This document shows, piece after piece, positions 52,661-61,579 of a stretch of DNA of 64,000 bases. The translations under genes and the position numbers were made by a program. Source of the DNA: Anaerorhabdus sp964386325 (lineage in GTDB: Bacteria; Bacillota_I; Bacilli_A; Erysipelotrichales; Erysipelotrichaceae); NCBI GenBank assembly GCA_964386325.1, contig CAYLQY010000006.1, forward strand, positions 62,001 through 126,000, given 5' to 3'. The notes under the pieces are model-generated. The model ran no database searches and was not told where the DNA came from. It saw nothing but the letters and a program-made list of their open reading frames with translations. How positions within the stretch are numbered: the first letter of the stretch is position 1; every line of letters begins with the position of its first letter.

Positions 52661-53571
52661 AACATGTAATAGCCATTGATATTGGTGGTACTAAAACAAT
52701 TGGTGCAATTCTCAATGAAGATGGTGAATTATTAGAATCTATTCGCATACCGACAAATCCCAAACTTGGACCAGAAAACTTAATGAAATCATTATTTGAA
52801 ATTATTGAACAATTAGTAAGTATTAGAAAAATTGATTGTATAGCGATTGGTAGTGCAGGACGTATTAACACAGAAACTGGTGAAGTATTCTTTGCCAGTG
52901 ATAATATACCTGGATGGACAGGCGTAAAGATTAAAGAGATTGTCGAAGCAAAATTTAAAATTCAGACAGTTGTTGAAAATGATTGTAAAGTAACTGGCTT
53001 AGGCGAAGAGTGGATGGGAAGTGCAATAGGCAAGAAATCATATGTATGTATTGCACTTGGAACAGGTATTGGTGCAGCAGTTAAACTTAATGGTGAATTA
53101 ATTCATGGTGCTCACTGGAGTGCTGGAGAATTAGGACATATGACGTTATATCCAAATGGCAGACAATGTAATTGTGGATTAAAAGGTTGTTTAGAACAGT
53201 ATTGTTCTGGAACAGCTTTAGTAAAAATATTTAATGAAAAAACAACCCAAACAATTACAACAGGATATGAATTCTTTGACTTAGTTAAAGATAAAAATGA
53301 AGTAGCGTTATCTGTGCTAAATAATTTTATAGATGATCTTGTAGTGGCTATTTTGTCATTATCAAATATCTATGATCCAGAAATAATAATTTTAGGTGGT
53401 GGATTAATTGATACTAAATGTTATTGGTGGAATCAAATGATTGAAAAAGTTAATCAATCACCACTAACAAATTTATTTGTGCCACAAGTTGTACCTGCAA
53501 CACTCGGTAGTAAAGCAGCCCTTTATGGAGCTGCCTATCTTGGTTTTAAAAAACTAAATGATGTTGATTAA
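52657..53571 (+). CDS. nanK: ROK-family sugar kinase, probable N-acetylmannosamine kinase
   Basis: 304 residues. ATP-binding D-I-G-G-T-K-T (residues 7-13), catalytic E-N-D (about 107-109), G-T-G-I-G-A-A and the zinc site G-H plus C-N-C-G-L-K-G-C-L-E. ROK kinases phosphorylate ManNAc, GlcNAc or glucose; the adjacent nanE points to ManNAc. The 4-base overlap with nanE couples their translation. A terminator-like hairpin at 53618-53645 follows. Confidence 0.87.
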   Translation: MKHVIAIDIGGTKTIGAILNEDGELLESIRIPTNPKLGPENLMKSLFEIIEQLVSIRKIDCIAIGSAGRINTETGEVFFASDNIPGWTGVKIKEIVEAKFKIQTVVENDCKVTGLGEEWMGSAIGKKSYVCIALGTGIGAAVKLNGELIHGAHWSAGELGHMTLYPNGRQCNCGLKGCLEQYCSGTALVKIFNEKTTQTITTGYEFFDLVKDKNEVALSVLNNFIDDLVVAILSLSNIYDPEIIILGGGLIDTKCYWWNQMIEKVNQSPLTNLFVPQVVPATLGSKAALYGAAYLGFKKLNDVD

Positions 53572-53617
53572 TTGAGTAATCTTCCCGTATACTTTCACTT
53601 AGTTAATCACGTGTATA

Positions 53618-53645
53618 AAGTCTAGTCCCTTCAACTAGGCTTTTA
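53618..53645 (+). terminator. Terminator after nanK
   Basis: AAGTCTAGT and ACTAGGCTT arms (one T-G pair) with a 7-base loop and TTTT. Confidence 0.72.
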
Positions 53646-53708
53646 ATATGTATAGGAGGAAGTAGCGTTAAATGATACAATGATACTATTACAATTAAGG
53701 AGGTAAGC

Positions 53709-54572
53709 ATGGGATTAAATGAAATTCTAATTATGTTTTTATTTGTAGGAATTATTCTTTTAATCATTGTTATTTGGGTTATCAAAAATAATCATGCATT
53801 AGGACTAACTACATATTGTATTCATTATGAAAATCTTCCGGATGCATTTGATAATTATCGAATTATCCATTTATCCGATATTCATAATATTGATTATGGT
53901 AATGATAATAAAATAATAATCGATTTAGTAAGAGATAGTAATCCAGAATGTATTGTTATTACTGGGGACTTACTTGATTCTCGAAATACCAAGCCAAGTA
54001 TTTCTATGAAATTGGTAAGTGAATTAACCAAGATAGCACCAGTTTATTATGTAATTGGTAATCATGAATCAAGGTTAACGATTTATCAACAATTTGAGGA
54101 TGATTTGAAACAATTAGGAGTTTGTGTTTTGCGAAATGAATTTGTATTAATCGAAAAGGAAAATCAAGCGATACAATTGCTAGGTATTGATGATCCAAAT
54201 TTTGACAGGATAAGAGATGAAAGTGTTATACCGTCACAAATTGTTGATCACAAAATCAAGAAAATAAAGCAGAATAATTTATTTACGATATTATTGATTC
54301 ACCGACCAGAATTATTTAAAATCTACGTAAAAAATAAAATTGATTTGGCTTTAACGGGTCATACACATGGTGGGCAAATAAGAATTCCGCTAATAGGTGG
54401 TATTATTGCGCCAAGCCAAGGGTTCTTTCCAAAATATGATGCAGGGTTGTTTCAAAAAAATGGAACAAACATGATTATTAGTAAGGGAATTGGCGATAGT
54501 TCATTCCCATTTAGAGTTAATGATAATCCTGAAGTGGTATTAATTGAATTGCGAAAGACATATAAAAAATGA
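53709..54572 (+). CDS. Membrane-anchored metallophosphoesterase
   Basis: 287 residues. N-terminal membrane helix (about 6-26), then a calcineurin-like domain with all metal motifs: S-D-I-H-N, T-G-D-L-L-D, G-N-H-E, L-I-H-R-P and G-H-T-H-G-G-Q. This is the YkuE/YaeI-like class, whose activity has been linked to lipid or nucleotide phosphates; substrate unknown here. AAGGAGG precedes the ATG. It lies between two sugar operons but has no obvious tie to either. Confidence 0.88.
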   Translation: MGLNEILIMFLFVGIILLIIVIWVIKNNHALGLTTYCIHYENLPDAFDNYRIIHLSDIHNIDYGNDNKIIIDLVRDSNPECIVITGDLLDSRNTKPSISMKLVSELTKIAPVYYVIGNHESRLTIYQQFEDDLKQLGVCVLRNEFVLIEKENQAIQLLGIDDPNFDRIRDESVIPSQIVDHKIKKIKQNNLFTILLIHRPELFKIYVKNKIDLALTGHTHGGQIRIPLIGGIIAPSQGFFPKYDAGLFQKNGTNMIISKGIGDSSFPFRVNDNPEVVLIELRKTYKK

Positions 54573-54604
54573 ACATATAAACAATAATTTATAGAAAATA
54601 GACG

Positions 54605-54633
54605 TTGACAAACTGGTTATGACCAGTTATAGT
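54605..54633 (+). promoter_or_regulatory. Promoter of gntR2 with operator in the spacer
   Basis: TTGACA (54605-54610), 17-base spacer, TATAGT (54628-54633). The spacer is filled by AACTGGT-TATG-ACCAGTT (54611-54628). A related palindrome lies upstream of the PTS genes (55416-55441), so the GntR protein probably represses both. Confidence 0.78.
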
Positions 54634-54655
54634 TGAGACATAAGGTGGGTAGGAA

Positions 54656-55378
54656 ATGAATCAATCATTTAATAAAATTCCTCTATATTGTAAACTTGCA
54701 GATATTATAGAAGATCGTATAAATACTGGTGAACTAAAAAAGGGACAACTTATTCCATCAGAACGAGAACTTTGTAAAATCTACAACATGTCACGTATAA
54801 CTGTGAGAATGGCAATTGATGAACTTGTTAGACAAGGAAAATTGGAAAAAGTTCAAGGAAAAGGAACTTATGTTTTAAGTAAAAGTATTATCCAAAATCT
54901 TGGGAACGTGTATAGCTTTTCTAGAGAAATGGAAAAACAAGGAAAGATATCTTCAACTAAAATCACAAGTTGTTCGGTTTTAGTGGCTGATCATAAATTG
55001 GCTCAAAACCTTGGCATAAATGAAAATGAACAAGTTGTCTATATTGAACGTTTGCGATGTGCAGAGAATGTACCTATTATGCTTGAAAAAACTTACTTTC
55101 CATTCAAACAATATGAATTTCTATTATCAATAGATTTTTCTAAGAAAGGTTTATATAAAACATTAGAAGAAGATTATGGAAAACGTATCAATCGAGCAAT
55201 TGAAACATTTAAAGCAACAGAACTTAATAATGTTGAATGTAGATTATTAAATTGTCCAAAGAAACAATATGGATTACTCGTAAAACGTACTTCATATTGT
55301 GATGATAAAATCGTGTGTTATTCAACCATCGTATCTAAAGGTGATGCATTTGAATTCACAATTAAACTTGAATCTTAA
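54656..55378 (+). CDS. GntR-family (HutC/UTRA) regulator of the PTS locus
   Basis: 240 residues. Helix-turn-helix (about 10-80; M-S-R-I-T-V-R-M-A-I-D-E-L-V-R-Q-G-K) and a UTRA domain (95-238). Similar to the GntR at 47679 but clearly distinct. Two TGGTTATG-type operators flank it, one in its own promoter and one before the PTS genes. The effector is probably the phosphorylated PTS sugar (inference). Confidence 0.92.
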   Translation: MNQSFNKIPLYCKLADIIEDRINTGELKKGQLIPSERELCKIYNMSRITVRMAIDELVRQGKLEKVQGKGTYVLSKSIIQNLGNVYSFSREMEKQGKISSTKITSCSVLVADHKLAQNLGINENEQVVYIERLRCAENVPIMLEKTYFPFKQYEFLLSIDFSKKGLYKTLEEDYGKRINRAIETFKATELNNVECRLLNCPKKQYGLLVKRTSYCDDKIVCYSTIVSKGDAFEFTIKLES

Positions 55379-55415
55379 ATTCTGAGATATGTGAGTATCT
55401 CATTATTTTAAAGAC

Positions 55416-55441
55416 AAGTGGTTATGACAACATAACCACTT
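55416..55441 (+). promoter_or_regulatory. Operator upstream of the PTS genes
   Basis: AAGTGGTTATG and CATAACCACTT arms (11 bases, perfect) around ACAA. Shares TGGTTATG with the 54611-54628 operator. As RNA it would also form a strong hairpin between gntR2 and the PTS genes. Confidence 0.72.
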
Positions 55442-55469
55442 ACCCCTTCCCAAATAGAAAGGAATCGCT

Positions 55470-55913
55470 ATGATTAAAGACACTTTAAAAGAAGAACTGG
55501 TATTAACAAATGTAGCATGTAAAACATGGAGAGAGGCTATTCAAATCTCTGGTAAACTCCTATTGGATGCAGGAAAGATAAAAGAACCTTTCATTGCATC
55601 TATGGAGAAAGTAGTTGAAGAATTAGGACCTTACATGATTTTACTACCGAAGGTATGTTTCTTTCATGGGCAGCCTGGGGAAAATGTAAATGAACCATGT
55701 TTATCACTAGTAGTATTTAAGGAATCAGTTTATTTTGACGATTTTGAAAATCAAGAAATTAGATGCGCATTTGCATTTGGAGCTATTGACTCAGATAGTC
55801 ATATGCAAATGCTTATGAAAGTAGCCCAACTACTACAAGATCAAGAATTCATTTCATTGATAACAAATAATGGTACAAAAGATGAAATTTTAGAAATCAT
55901 ACAAAAATATTAG
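55470..55913 (+). CDS. PTS IIA component, fructose/ascorbate superfamily
   Basis: 147 residues of the PTS_EIIA_2 fold. The phospho-accepting histidine is probably His66 in K-V-C-F-F-H-G-Q-P, replacing the usual A-L-P-H-A; the flanking E-E-L-G-P-Y-M-I-L-L-P is typical of UlaC/SgaA-type proteins. Transfers phosphate from HPr to the IIB encoded two genes later. GAAAGGAATCGCT precedes the ATG. The gene order IIA-SIS-IIB-IIC is noteworthy. Confidence 0.85.
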   Translation: MIKDTLKEELVLTNVACKTWREAIQISGKLLLDAGKIKEPFIASMEKVVEELGPYMILLPKVCFFHGQPGENVNEPCLSLVVFKESVYFDDFENQEIRCAFAFGAIDSDSHMQMLMKVAQLLQDQEFISLITNNGTKDEILEIIQKY

Positions 55914-55925
55914 GAGGGTAAATGT

Positions 55926-56660
55926 ATGAAGCAAAAAGAATATTTCGAGATTGTAACAAAGCAATTAAATCAACAAGTTAATGAGGAAGAAAAAACTATT
56001 GAAGAAGCAGCACAATCTTGTGCAGCGTCAGTGAAAAAGAATCGACTCATCCATGTATTTGGGTGTGGTCATTCACAAATGTTTGCGATGGAAGTATTTT
56101 ATCGCGCTGGTGGATTAGTGCCTGTTAACGCACTGTTGATTCCTCATTTAGCATTATTTCCAAAAGCTAAATTAAGTACAATTCAAGAACGAGTGGAAGG
56201 CTTCTCTAAAGACTATCTAAACTTATGTGATGTAAGTGAAGATGACACAATTATCATTGTTTCAATTTCTGGAAGAAATGCTGGTGTCATTGATATGGCA
56301 CTTGCGGCAAAAGAGATTGGAATGAAAGTGGTAGCTCTAGTTTCGAAAAGTTTTTCATCAGATGTTTCAAGTAGACATTCATCTGGAAAGAAGTTAAGTG
56401 ATGTTGCAGATATTGTAATTGATATTAAATGTGTTGCGGGTGATGCTTGTTTATCAATGAATGAAATGCCGGATAAGTTTACAGGAACTTCAACAATACT
56501 AGGAATGACGGTAATGGATATGATTATGGCTCGCACTATTGAATTATGTGTAGAAGCAGGAAAAATACCACCTATTTATGTCAGCTCAAATTTAGATAAA
56601 GGTGATGCGATAAATGCTGAGCATATTAAAGAGTATTGTAACAAAATAGATTGTCTATAA
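55926..56660 (+). CDS. SIS-domain protein (UPF0309-like phosphosugar-binding)
   Basis: 244 residues, one SIS domain. V-F-G-C-G-H-S (about 43-50), I-V-S-I-S-G-R-N and the C-terminal G-T-S-T-I-L-G-M are sugar-phosphate-binding parts. Proteins of this subgroup sit in amino-sugar and ascorbate-type PTS loci. Activity (isomerase, deaminase or etherase) cannot be fixed from sequence. Its place between IIA and IIB suggests it processes the transported phosphosugar. TAGGAGGGTAAATGT precedes the ATG. Confidence 0.82.
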   Translation: MKQKEYFEIVTKQLNQQVNEEEKTIEEAAQSCAASVKKNRLIHVFGCGHSQMFAMEVFYRAGGLVPVNALLIPHLALFPKAKLSTIQERVEGFSKDYLNLCDVSEDDTIIIVSISGRNAGVIDMALAAKEIGMKVVALVSKSFSSDVSSRHSSGKKLSDVADIVIDIKCVAGDACLSMNEMPDKFTGTSTILGMTVMDMIMARTIELCVEAGKIPPIYVSSNLDKGDAINAEHIKEYCNKIDCL

Positions 56661-56677
56661 AAGAAAGGAGAAAAAAG

Positions 56678-56956
56678 ATGAAAATCATAACAGTATGTGG
56701 TTTAGGTGTTGGATCAAGCTTAATACTAAAAATGACAGTTGATAGTGCAATGAATCAATTGGGTGTGAAATGTACAATTGAGCATTGGGACATGGGGACA
56801 ATCAAGGGGCAAACCTGTGATTTAATTGTTACAACTGAAGGGTTTAGAAAAAATTTTCAAGATCAAGAAAATGTTGTTTATGTAAATAACATTGTGGATG
56901 TGAATGAAACAAAAGAAAAATTAGAAACATATTTAAAACTACATAATTTAGTGTAA
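56678..56956 (+). CDS. PTS IIB component, ascorbate (SgaB/UlaB) type
   Basis: 92 residues from the ATG at 56678, 6-8 bases after AAAGGAG; an in-frame upstream start at 56651 lies inside the previous gene. Cys7 in V-C-G-L-G-V-G-S-S is the phosphorylation site. Receives phosphate from IIA and passes it to the sugar carried by IIC, which begins 16 bases later. Confidence 0.9.
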   Translation: MKIITVCGLGVGSSLILKMTVDSAMNQLGVKCTIEHWDMGTIKGQTCDLIVTTEGFRKNFQDQENVVYVNNIVDVNETKEKLETYLKLHNLV

Positions 56957-56972
56957 GAAAGGGGAATAAACT

Positions 56973-58301
56973 ATGTTAGATTTTATATTAAATATTATTA
57001 AAACACCTGCTATAGTTTTAGCGTTAGTAGCATTAATTGGCTTATTATTACAAAAGAAAAATGCTGGACAAGTTTTCTCAGGAACAATGAAAACAGCAAT
57101 TGGTATGCTTGTATTGAGTGCTGGATCTAGTTTGATTGTTACAGAGATTCTTCCATTTGTAGATTTATTTTCAACAGTATTCCATCTTCAAGGATTTGCG
57201 ACTTCATCTGAAGCGGTTGTAGGGGCTATGCAATCTGCAATTCCTGTCATTGCTTCAACAAGTGCATTAATTATGGCAATTGGATTCTTAGTGAATGTAA
57301 TTCTTGCACGTTTCAGTCCACTTAAATATATTTTCTTAACAGGACATATGATGTGGATTTTATCCGTAGCAATTGCAGGAAGCTTATACAGTGCAAACTT
57401 TAGTGAAACAATGATTATTGTCGTGGGTTCACTACTGCAAGGTATATTGATGGTATTATTTCCGGCGATTGGACAACCAATGGTACGTAAACTTACAGGC
57501 AATGATAATTTTGCGATTGCCCATTTGACTACACTAGGTACAGTACCTGCTGCATACATTGGTGGATTATTAGGTGATAAAACAAAAAGTGCCGAAGATA
57601 TTAAATTACCAGAATCTCTTGAATTCTTTAAAGATACATCAATGTCTGTTTCAATTGTTATGGGAGTTTTCTATCTCGTGGTTGTGATTCTTGCAGGTCC
57701 TACAGTAGTAGCACCTTATGCTGGAACAACAAATTACATCGTTTATGGTTTACTTAAAGCAATGGGATTCACTGCTGGAATTCTTGTATTACTTCAAGGT
57801 GTTCGTATGTTCCTTGGTGAATTAGTTCCAGCTTTTAAAGGTATTTCTGATAAATTAGTTCCAGGTGCTATTCCTGCACTTGATGTACCTGCTTTATTCG
57901 CATTTGCACCAAACAGTTTGATGATTGGATTCATTACAGCAGTTGCAGGTATGATACTAGCAATGTTTGTATCTTCAGCAGTATTTAAAGTTGTACCTTT
58001 AGTTTCAATCATTGGTGCATTCTTTACGGGTGGTGTTGCAGGTATATTTGGTAATGCTGCAGGTGGTAGAAGAGGGGCTATCATTGCAGGATTAGTTTAT
58101 GGATTTATGTTAATCTTTGGTTCAGCATTATTATTCACAATCTTCGATTACGCAGCTTATGGAGCTTCAGGTGTTGGTCATGATTGCATCGACGTTATGG
58201 TAACGATGGGATTATTAAAATATCCATATGTTGGAATTGTTGTTATTGTGGTAGCATTTATTGGTTATTGTTTCTATGAAGTTAAAAGAAAAAAAGCTTA
58301 A
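56973..58301 (+). CDS. PTS IIC component, ascorbate (UlaA/SgaT) family
   Basis: 442 residues, about 11 helices. The start L-D-F-I-L-N-I-I-K-T-P-A-I-V-L-A and L-L-Q-K-K-N, G-T-M-K-T-A-I-G-M-L-V-L, and A-G-G-R-R-G-A-I are UlaA-family hallmarks. Transports and phosphorylates a sugar acid or related sugar. The family includes non-ascorbate substrates, and none of the Ula degradation enzymes is here, so the substrate is unclear; the SIS gene suggests an amino sugar or ketose. Confidence 0.92.
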   Translation: MLDFILNIIKTPAIVLALVALIGLLLQKKNAGQVFSGTMKTAIGMLVLSAGSSLIVTEILPFVDLFSTVFHLQGFATSSEAVVGAMQSAIPVIASTSALIMAIGFLVNVILARFSPLKYIFLTGHMMWILSVAIAGSLYSANFSETMIIVVGSLLQGILMVLFPAIGQPMVRKLTGNDNFAIAHLTTLGTVPAAYIGGLLGDKTKSAEDIKLPESLEFFKDTSMSVSIVMGVFYLVVVILAGPTVVAPYAGTTNYIVYGLLKAMGFTAGILVLLQGVRMFLGELVPAFKGISDKLVPGAIPALDVPALFAFAPNSLMIGFITAVAGMILAMFVSSAVFKVVPLVSIIGAFFTGGVAGIFGNAAGGRRGAIIAGLVYGFMLIFGSALLFTIFDYAAYGASGVGHDCIDVMVTMGLLKYPYVGIVVIVVAFIGYCFYEVKRKKA

Positions 58302-58319
58302 TTTAAATTAATGATTTAT

Positions 58320-58358
58320 AGGAAATCGATTATGAAATTTCATAGTTGATTTCCTTTT
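58320..58358 (+). terminator. Terminator of the PTS operon
   Basis: AGGAAATC and GATTTCCT outer arms, ATGAAA and TTTCAT inside, then TTTC. Confidence 0.78.
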
Positions 58359-58433
58359 CATTTGGAGCATTGTTTTGTAGTAAATAATTTAGTACTATTA
58401 TAGTGTTTACAAATTTAAGTTGGGGAGAAGAAA

Positions 58434-59171
58434 ATGAGAGCACTTGCAAGTGATTTTGATGGAACCATATTTTTTGAAAATGGGTTTAGAGATGAAGATT
58501 TAAGGCAAATACAAGAGTATAAAAAACAAGGAAATATGTTTGGTATTTGTACAGGTAGACCCCTTGAAGATTTAAAACGAGATATGGTAAAAGAATTAGA
58601 TTTAGATTTTTATATTTGTTCAACGGGTGCACTTATCTTAGATAAAGAGTTTAATGAAATTTACAAAAATGTAATTAAGCGGGAAGTAGTAGAAGAACTT
58701 GTCAACAAATACATAAAAACACTTGGCGTCTATATTCAATCAGACAAGGGATTTTTAACGGTTAGAAATGATGTGAATAATCATATTATTAATGATGTAA
58801 TTAACTCGTTGGATGATGAACAAGGTGAGATTTATTCTGTTGGATTGAATGCATTTGATGAAGAGAATGCAAAAAAGATATGCTTAGAATTGAAACAAGC
58901 ATATCCTCATTTAGAAGCCTACCAAAATAAAGGTGGAATTGATATCGTTCCTAGTGGGTGTTCAAAAGGCAAAGGGATTCAAATAATTAAAGATCATTTT
59001 AATATCCATCATATTTCGGGGATTGGTGATTCGTATAATGATATACCTTTAATAAAAGATTCAGATTGTTCATTCACATTTACGAGTTCACCCAATGAAG
59101 TCATTAAACATGCTGATTATGTTGTTGATTCAATGAGTGAGGCTATAAATATTCTATTAAAAGAAATTTAG
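58434..59171 (+). CDS. Cof-type HAD phosphatase
   Basis: 245 residues. D-F-D-G-T (Asp7, Asp9), C-T-G-R-P, K-G-K-G-I and G-D-S-Y-N-D-I-P-L-I are HAD motifs I-IV with the Cof-type (C2B) cap. Dephosphorylates sugar phosphates or cofactors. Own promoter region with GGGGAGAAGAAA before the ATG. Its stop overlaps the convergent AraC gene's stop in the sequence TTAG. Confidence 0.88.
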   Translation: MRALASDFDGTIFFENGFRDEDLRQIQEYKKQGNMFGICTGRPLEDLKRDMVKELDLDFYICSTGALILDKEFNEIYKNVIKREVVEELVNKYIKTLGVYIQSDKGFLTVRNDVNNHIINDVINSLDDEQGEIYSVGLNAFDEENAKKICLELKQAYPHLEAYQNKGGIDIVPSGCSKGKGIQIIKDHFNIHHISGIGDSYNDIPLIKDSDCSFTFTSSPNEVIKHADYVVDSMSEAINILLKEI

Positions 59172-60013
59172 TTCTCTTTGGATTGAGATTCTTTGCGATA
59201 TTCATTTGGGGACATCTGATATTGTTTTTTAAATGATTGGCAAAAATATGATTGTGAAGACATACCAATAATACTGGCAATTTGAGCAATTGAATGATTT
59301 GTAGTTCTAAGAAGCATGCATGCTTCTTTTAATCGTTTGTGGTTCAAGTAGTTAATCGGTGTCATCCCAGCATATTTTTTAAATGAGTGCACAAGATAAT
59401 ACTTATTGATATATGATATTTTTGCTAGTTCATCTAAGTTAATATTCTCACTGAAGTGTTGATCAAGATATTGTTTAACATAAGCACATTCATGCGATAT
59501 CTTGTTTGATGTCTCAATAATTAATTCGGATTTTGTTCGACGAATGATATTCATAATTAAAACATCAAGTAAGTTCTGTGAAATTAGATCATAATAATCA
59601 GTCTTGGTAGAAGCTTCTTGTAAAAGCGTTTTAATATAAAAGAGAATCTCATGTTTATAATTCTCATAATTATGTAAACTATATAATTGGACTTCATCAT
59701 CATTATTGCCAGCAAGAATAGATATCCCTTCAATGCCTAAAACAATGTATTCTAGGGGTGATTCACCATTGGAAGATTCGGTATGATTGATATTGCTATT
59801 TACGATAACCAAATCATCTTCAGTAACATCAAGAATACGGTCTTCAACATGGAAGGTACCTTTCCCTTTCAATACATAAAAAAGTTCAGTAAAGGGGTGT
59901 GTATGCATAATTGAATGCCAATCGGTATCAAATTGTGCACTGGTAACATAAAGTAACTTGCTATTTATTTTGGATAAAGTTGAATAATTTATTTCATATT
60001 GTGCATTTCCCAT
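59168..60013 (-). CDS. AraC-family regulator of the GNB locus
   Basis: 281 residues from the ATG at 60011-60013, which has GGAG 7 bases upstream; an in-frame ATG at 60025 contains that site. N-terminal cupin domain (H-T-H-P-F-T-E-L-F-Y-V-L-K-G-K-G; about 20-95) and two AraC helix-turn-helices at the C-terminus (L-D-E-L-A-K-I-S-Y-I; I-A-Q-I-A-S-I-I-G). Divergent from the sugar transporter operon by 149 bases, so it probably activates it in response to the sugar. Confidence 0.88.
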   Translation of the reverse strand: MGNAQYEINYSTLSKINSKLLYVTSAQFDTDWHSIMHTHPFTELFYVLKGKGTFHVEDRILDVTEDDLVIVNSNINHTESSNGESPLEYIVLGIEGISILAGNNDDEVQLYSLHNYENYKHEILFYIKTLLQEASTKTDYYDLISQNLLDVLIMNIIRRTKSELIIETSNKISHECAYVKQYLDQHFSENINLDELAKISYINKYYLVHSFKKYAGMTPINYLNHKRLKEACMLLRTTNHSIAQIASIIGMSSQSYFCQSFKKQYQMSPNEYRKESQSKEN

Positions 60014-60162
60014 GTTATTCTCCATTGTTAATATATTTTAATAATATTGAATAATTTACAAAAAAGCAATATAAATAAAAAATACCGCAATATTCATGTA
60101 GTAGTCAAAGGTCATATTTTCTATACTAAAATTAACAAAGGCGAAAGCTAGGAGGAAAAGAA

Positions 60163-61509
60163 ATGAAAAAATTAGTAGCACTTCTTTGTACAGGTCTAAT
60201 GCTAGTTTCTCTAGTTGGATGTTCAAAACCTGCTGATAACGGTGGTGATGGAACAGCAACAGCGACAACTGACCCAAATGCACCTGTATTAAAAATTGCA
60301 GGTCTTGATGGCGGGTACGGAACTGCTGGTTGGGAAGCTGTAGCAAAAGCATTCGAAGCAAAAGAAGGAGTTAAAGTAGAACTTCAACTTGAAAAAAATA
60401 TTGCTGAAACATTACGTCCAGTAATAACTTCTGGAAAGAATGTACCTGATATTATCTATTTATCTGTAGGAGCTGAAGGAAAACTTACAGATGCAATGGT
60501 TGCTGAAAAACAAATCTTAGATATTTCTGATATATTAACAATGACTATTCCTGGAGAAACAGGAACAGTTCAAGATAAAATCTTACCTGGTTTCACTGCC
60601 GCATTAACATCTAGCCCTTATGGCGATGGTAAATTATACTTAGCTCCAATGTTCTATTCACCATGTGGATTATTCTACAATGCTGGATTATTTGAAGAAA
60701 AAGGTTGGACAGTTCCAACTACTTGGGATGAAATGTGGGCTTTAGGCGATGTAGCAAAAGCTGAAGGAATCGCATTATTCACTTATCCTACAACTGGTTA
60801 TTTCGATGCATTTTTCTCTGCATTAATTAACGCAACTGCAGGTCCTGAAGTTTATACACGTTTAATGAACTACGATGCAGAAGCATGGCAACTACCTGAA
60901 GTTAAACAAGCATTTGAAATCGTTGGAAAACTTGCTAGCTACACAGAAGAAAACACTGTTGCTAATGCAAACAAAGATGGTTTCACAAAGAACCAACAAT
61001 TAATTCTTGATAACAAAGCATTATTCTGTCCAAATGGAACTTGGTTGCCAGGTGAAATGGCAGATGCTCCTCGTGCAGATGGCTTCAAATGGGGCTTCAC
61101 TGCATTACCAGCAGTTACAGCAGGTGGTGATGGTTATTCAACTACATTTGCAGAACAAATGTATATTCCAACAGCTGCAGCAAACCCAGATTTAGCTAAA
61201 AAATTCATTGCATTTGCTTATTCTGATGAAGCAACAAAATTATTCATTGAAAACGGTGGTGCTGTAATGCCTACAACAACTGCATCTGGTATGCTTGCAG
61301 GAACAGACAATGAATTATACTATTCAGTTTATGACAATGGTGCTAAAGCTAATGCTGTAGGATTTGCTGCTCATGATGCTGTTGAAGGTGTTGATTTAAC
61401 ATCTGCAGAAGGTATTATTTATGGAACAGTTAATTCAGTAGTTACTGGCGATAAATCTGTTGAAGAATGGTACAATGCCGTAGTTGAAGCAGTTAAAAAA
61501 TTTAACTAA
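60163..61509 (+). CDS. Sugar-binding lipoprotein (CUT1, GNB/LNB-type)
   Basis: 448 residues. Signal peptide with lipobox L-V-G-C (Cys20), an acidic G/D/T linker, and a family-1 extracellular solute-binding fold. L-K-I-A-G-L-D-G-G-Y-G-T-A-G-W and P-M-F-Y-S-P-C-G-L-F-Y-N fit the binding proteins of human-milk and mucin disaccharide importers. Substrate assignment rests on the GH112 gene downstream. AGGAGG precedes the ATG. Confidence 0.9.
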   Translation: MKKLVALLCTGLMLVSLVGCSKPADNGGDGTATATTDPNAPVLKIAGLDGGYGTAGWEAVAKAFEAKEGVKVELQLEKNIAETLRPVITSGKNVPDIIYLSVGAEGKLTDAMVAEKQILDISDILTMTIPGETGTVQDKILPGFTAALTSSPYGDGKLYLAPMFYSPCGLFYNAGLFEEKGWTVPTTWDEMWALGDVAKAEGIALFTYPTTGYFDAFFSALINATAGPEVYTRLMNYDAEAWQLPEVKQAFEIVGKLASYTEENTVANANKDGFTKNQQLILDNKALFCPNGTWLPGEMADAPRADGFKWGFTALPAVTAGGDGYSTTFAEQMYIPTAAANPDLAKKFIAFAYSDEATKLFIENGGAVMPTTTASGMLAGTDNELYYSVYDNGAKANAVGFAAHDAVEGVDLTSAEGIIYGTVNSVVTGDKSVEEWYNAVVEAVKKFN

Positions 61510-61532
61510 TACATATTATAAATAAAGTTGTG

Positions 61533-61555
61533 ATAGCGGTGTGAAACGCCGCTAT
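61533..61555 (+). repeat. Intergenic hairpin between binding protein and permease
   Basis: ATAGCGGTG and CGCCGCTAT arms (one wobble) with a TGAAA loop. Such hairpins protect binding-protein mRNA ends and lower permease expression (general knowledge); little T run follows. Confidence 0.6.
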
Positions 61556-61579
61556 TACTTTCTAAGAAAGGGGAAACTT

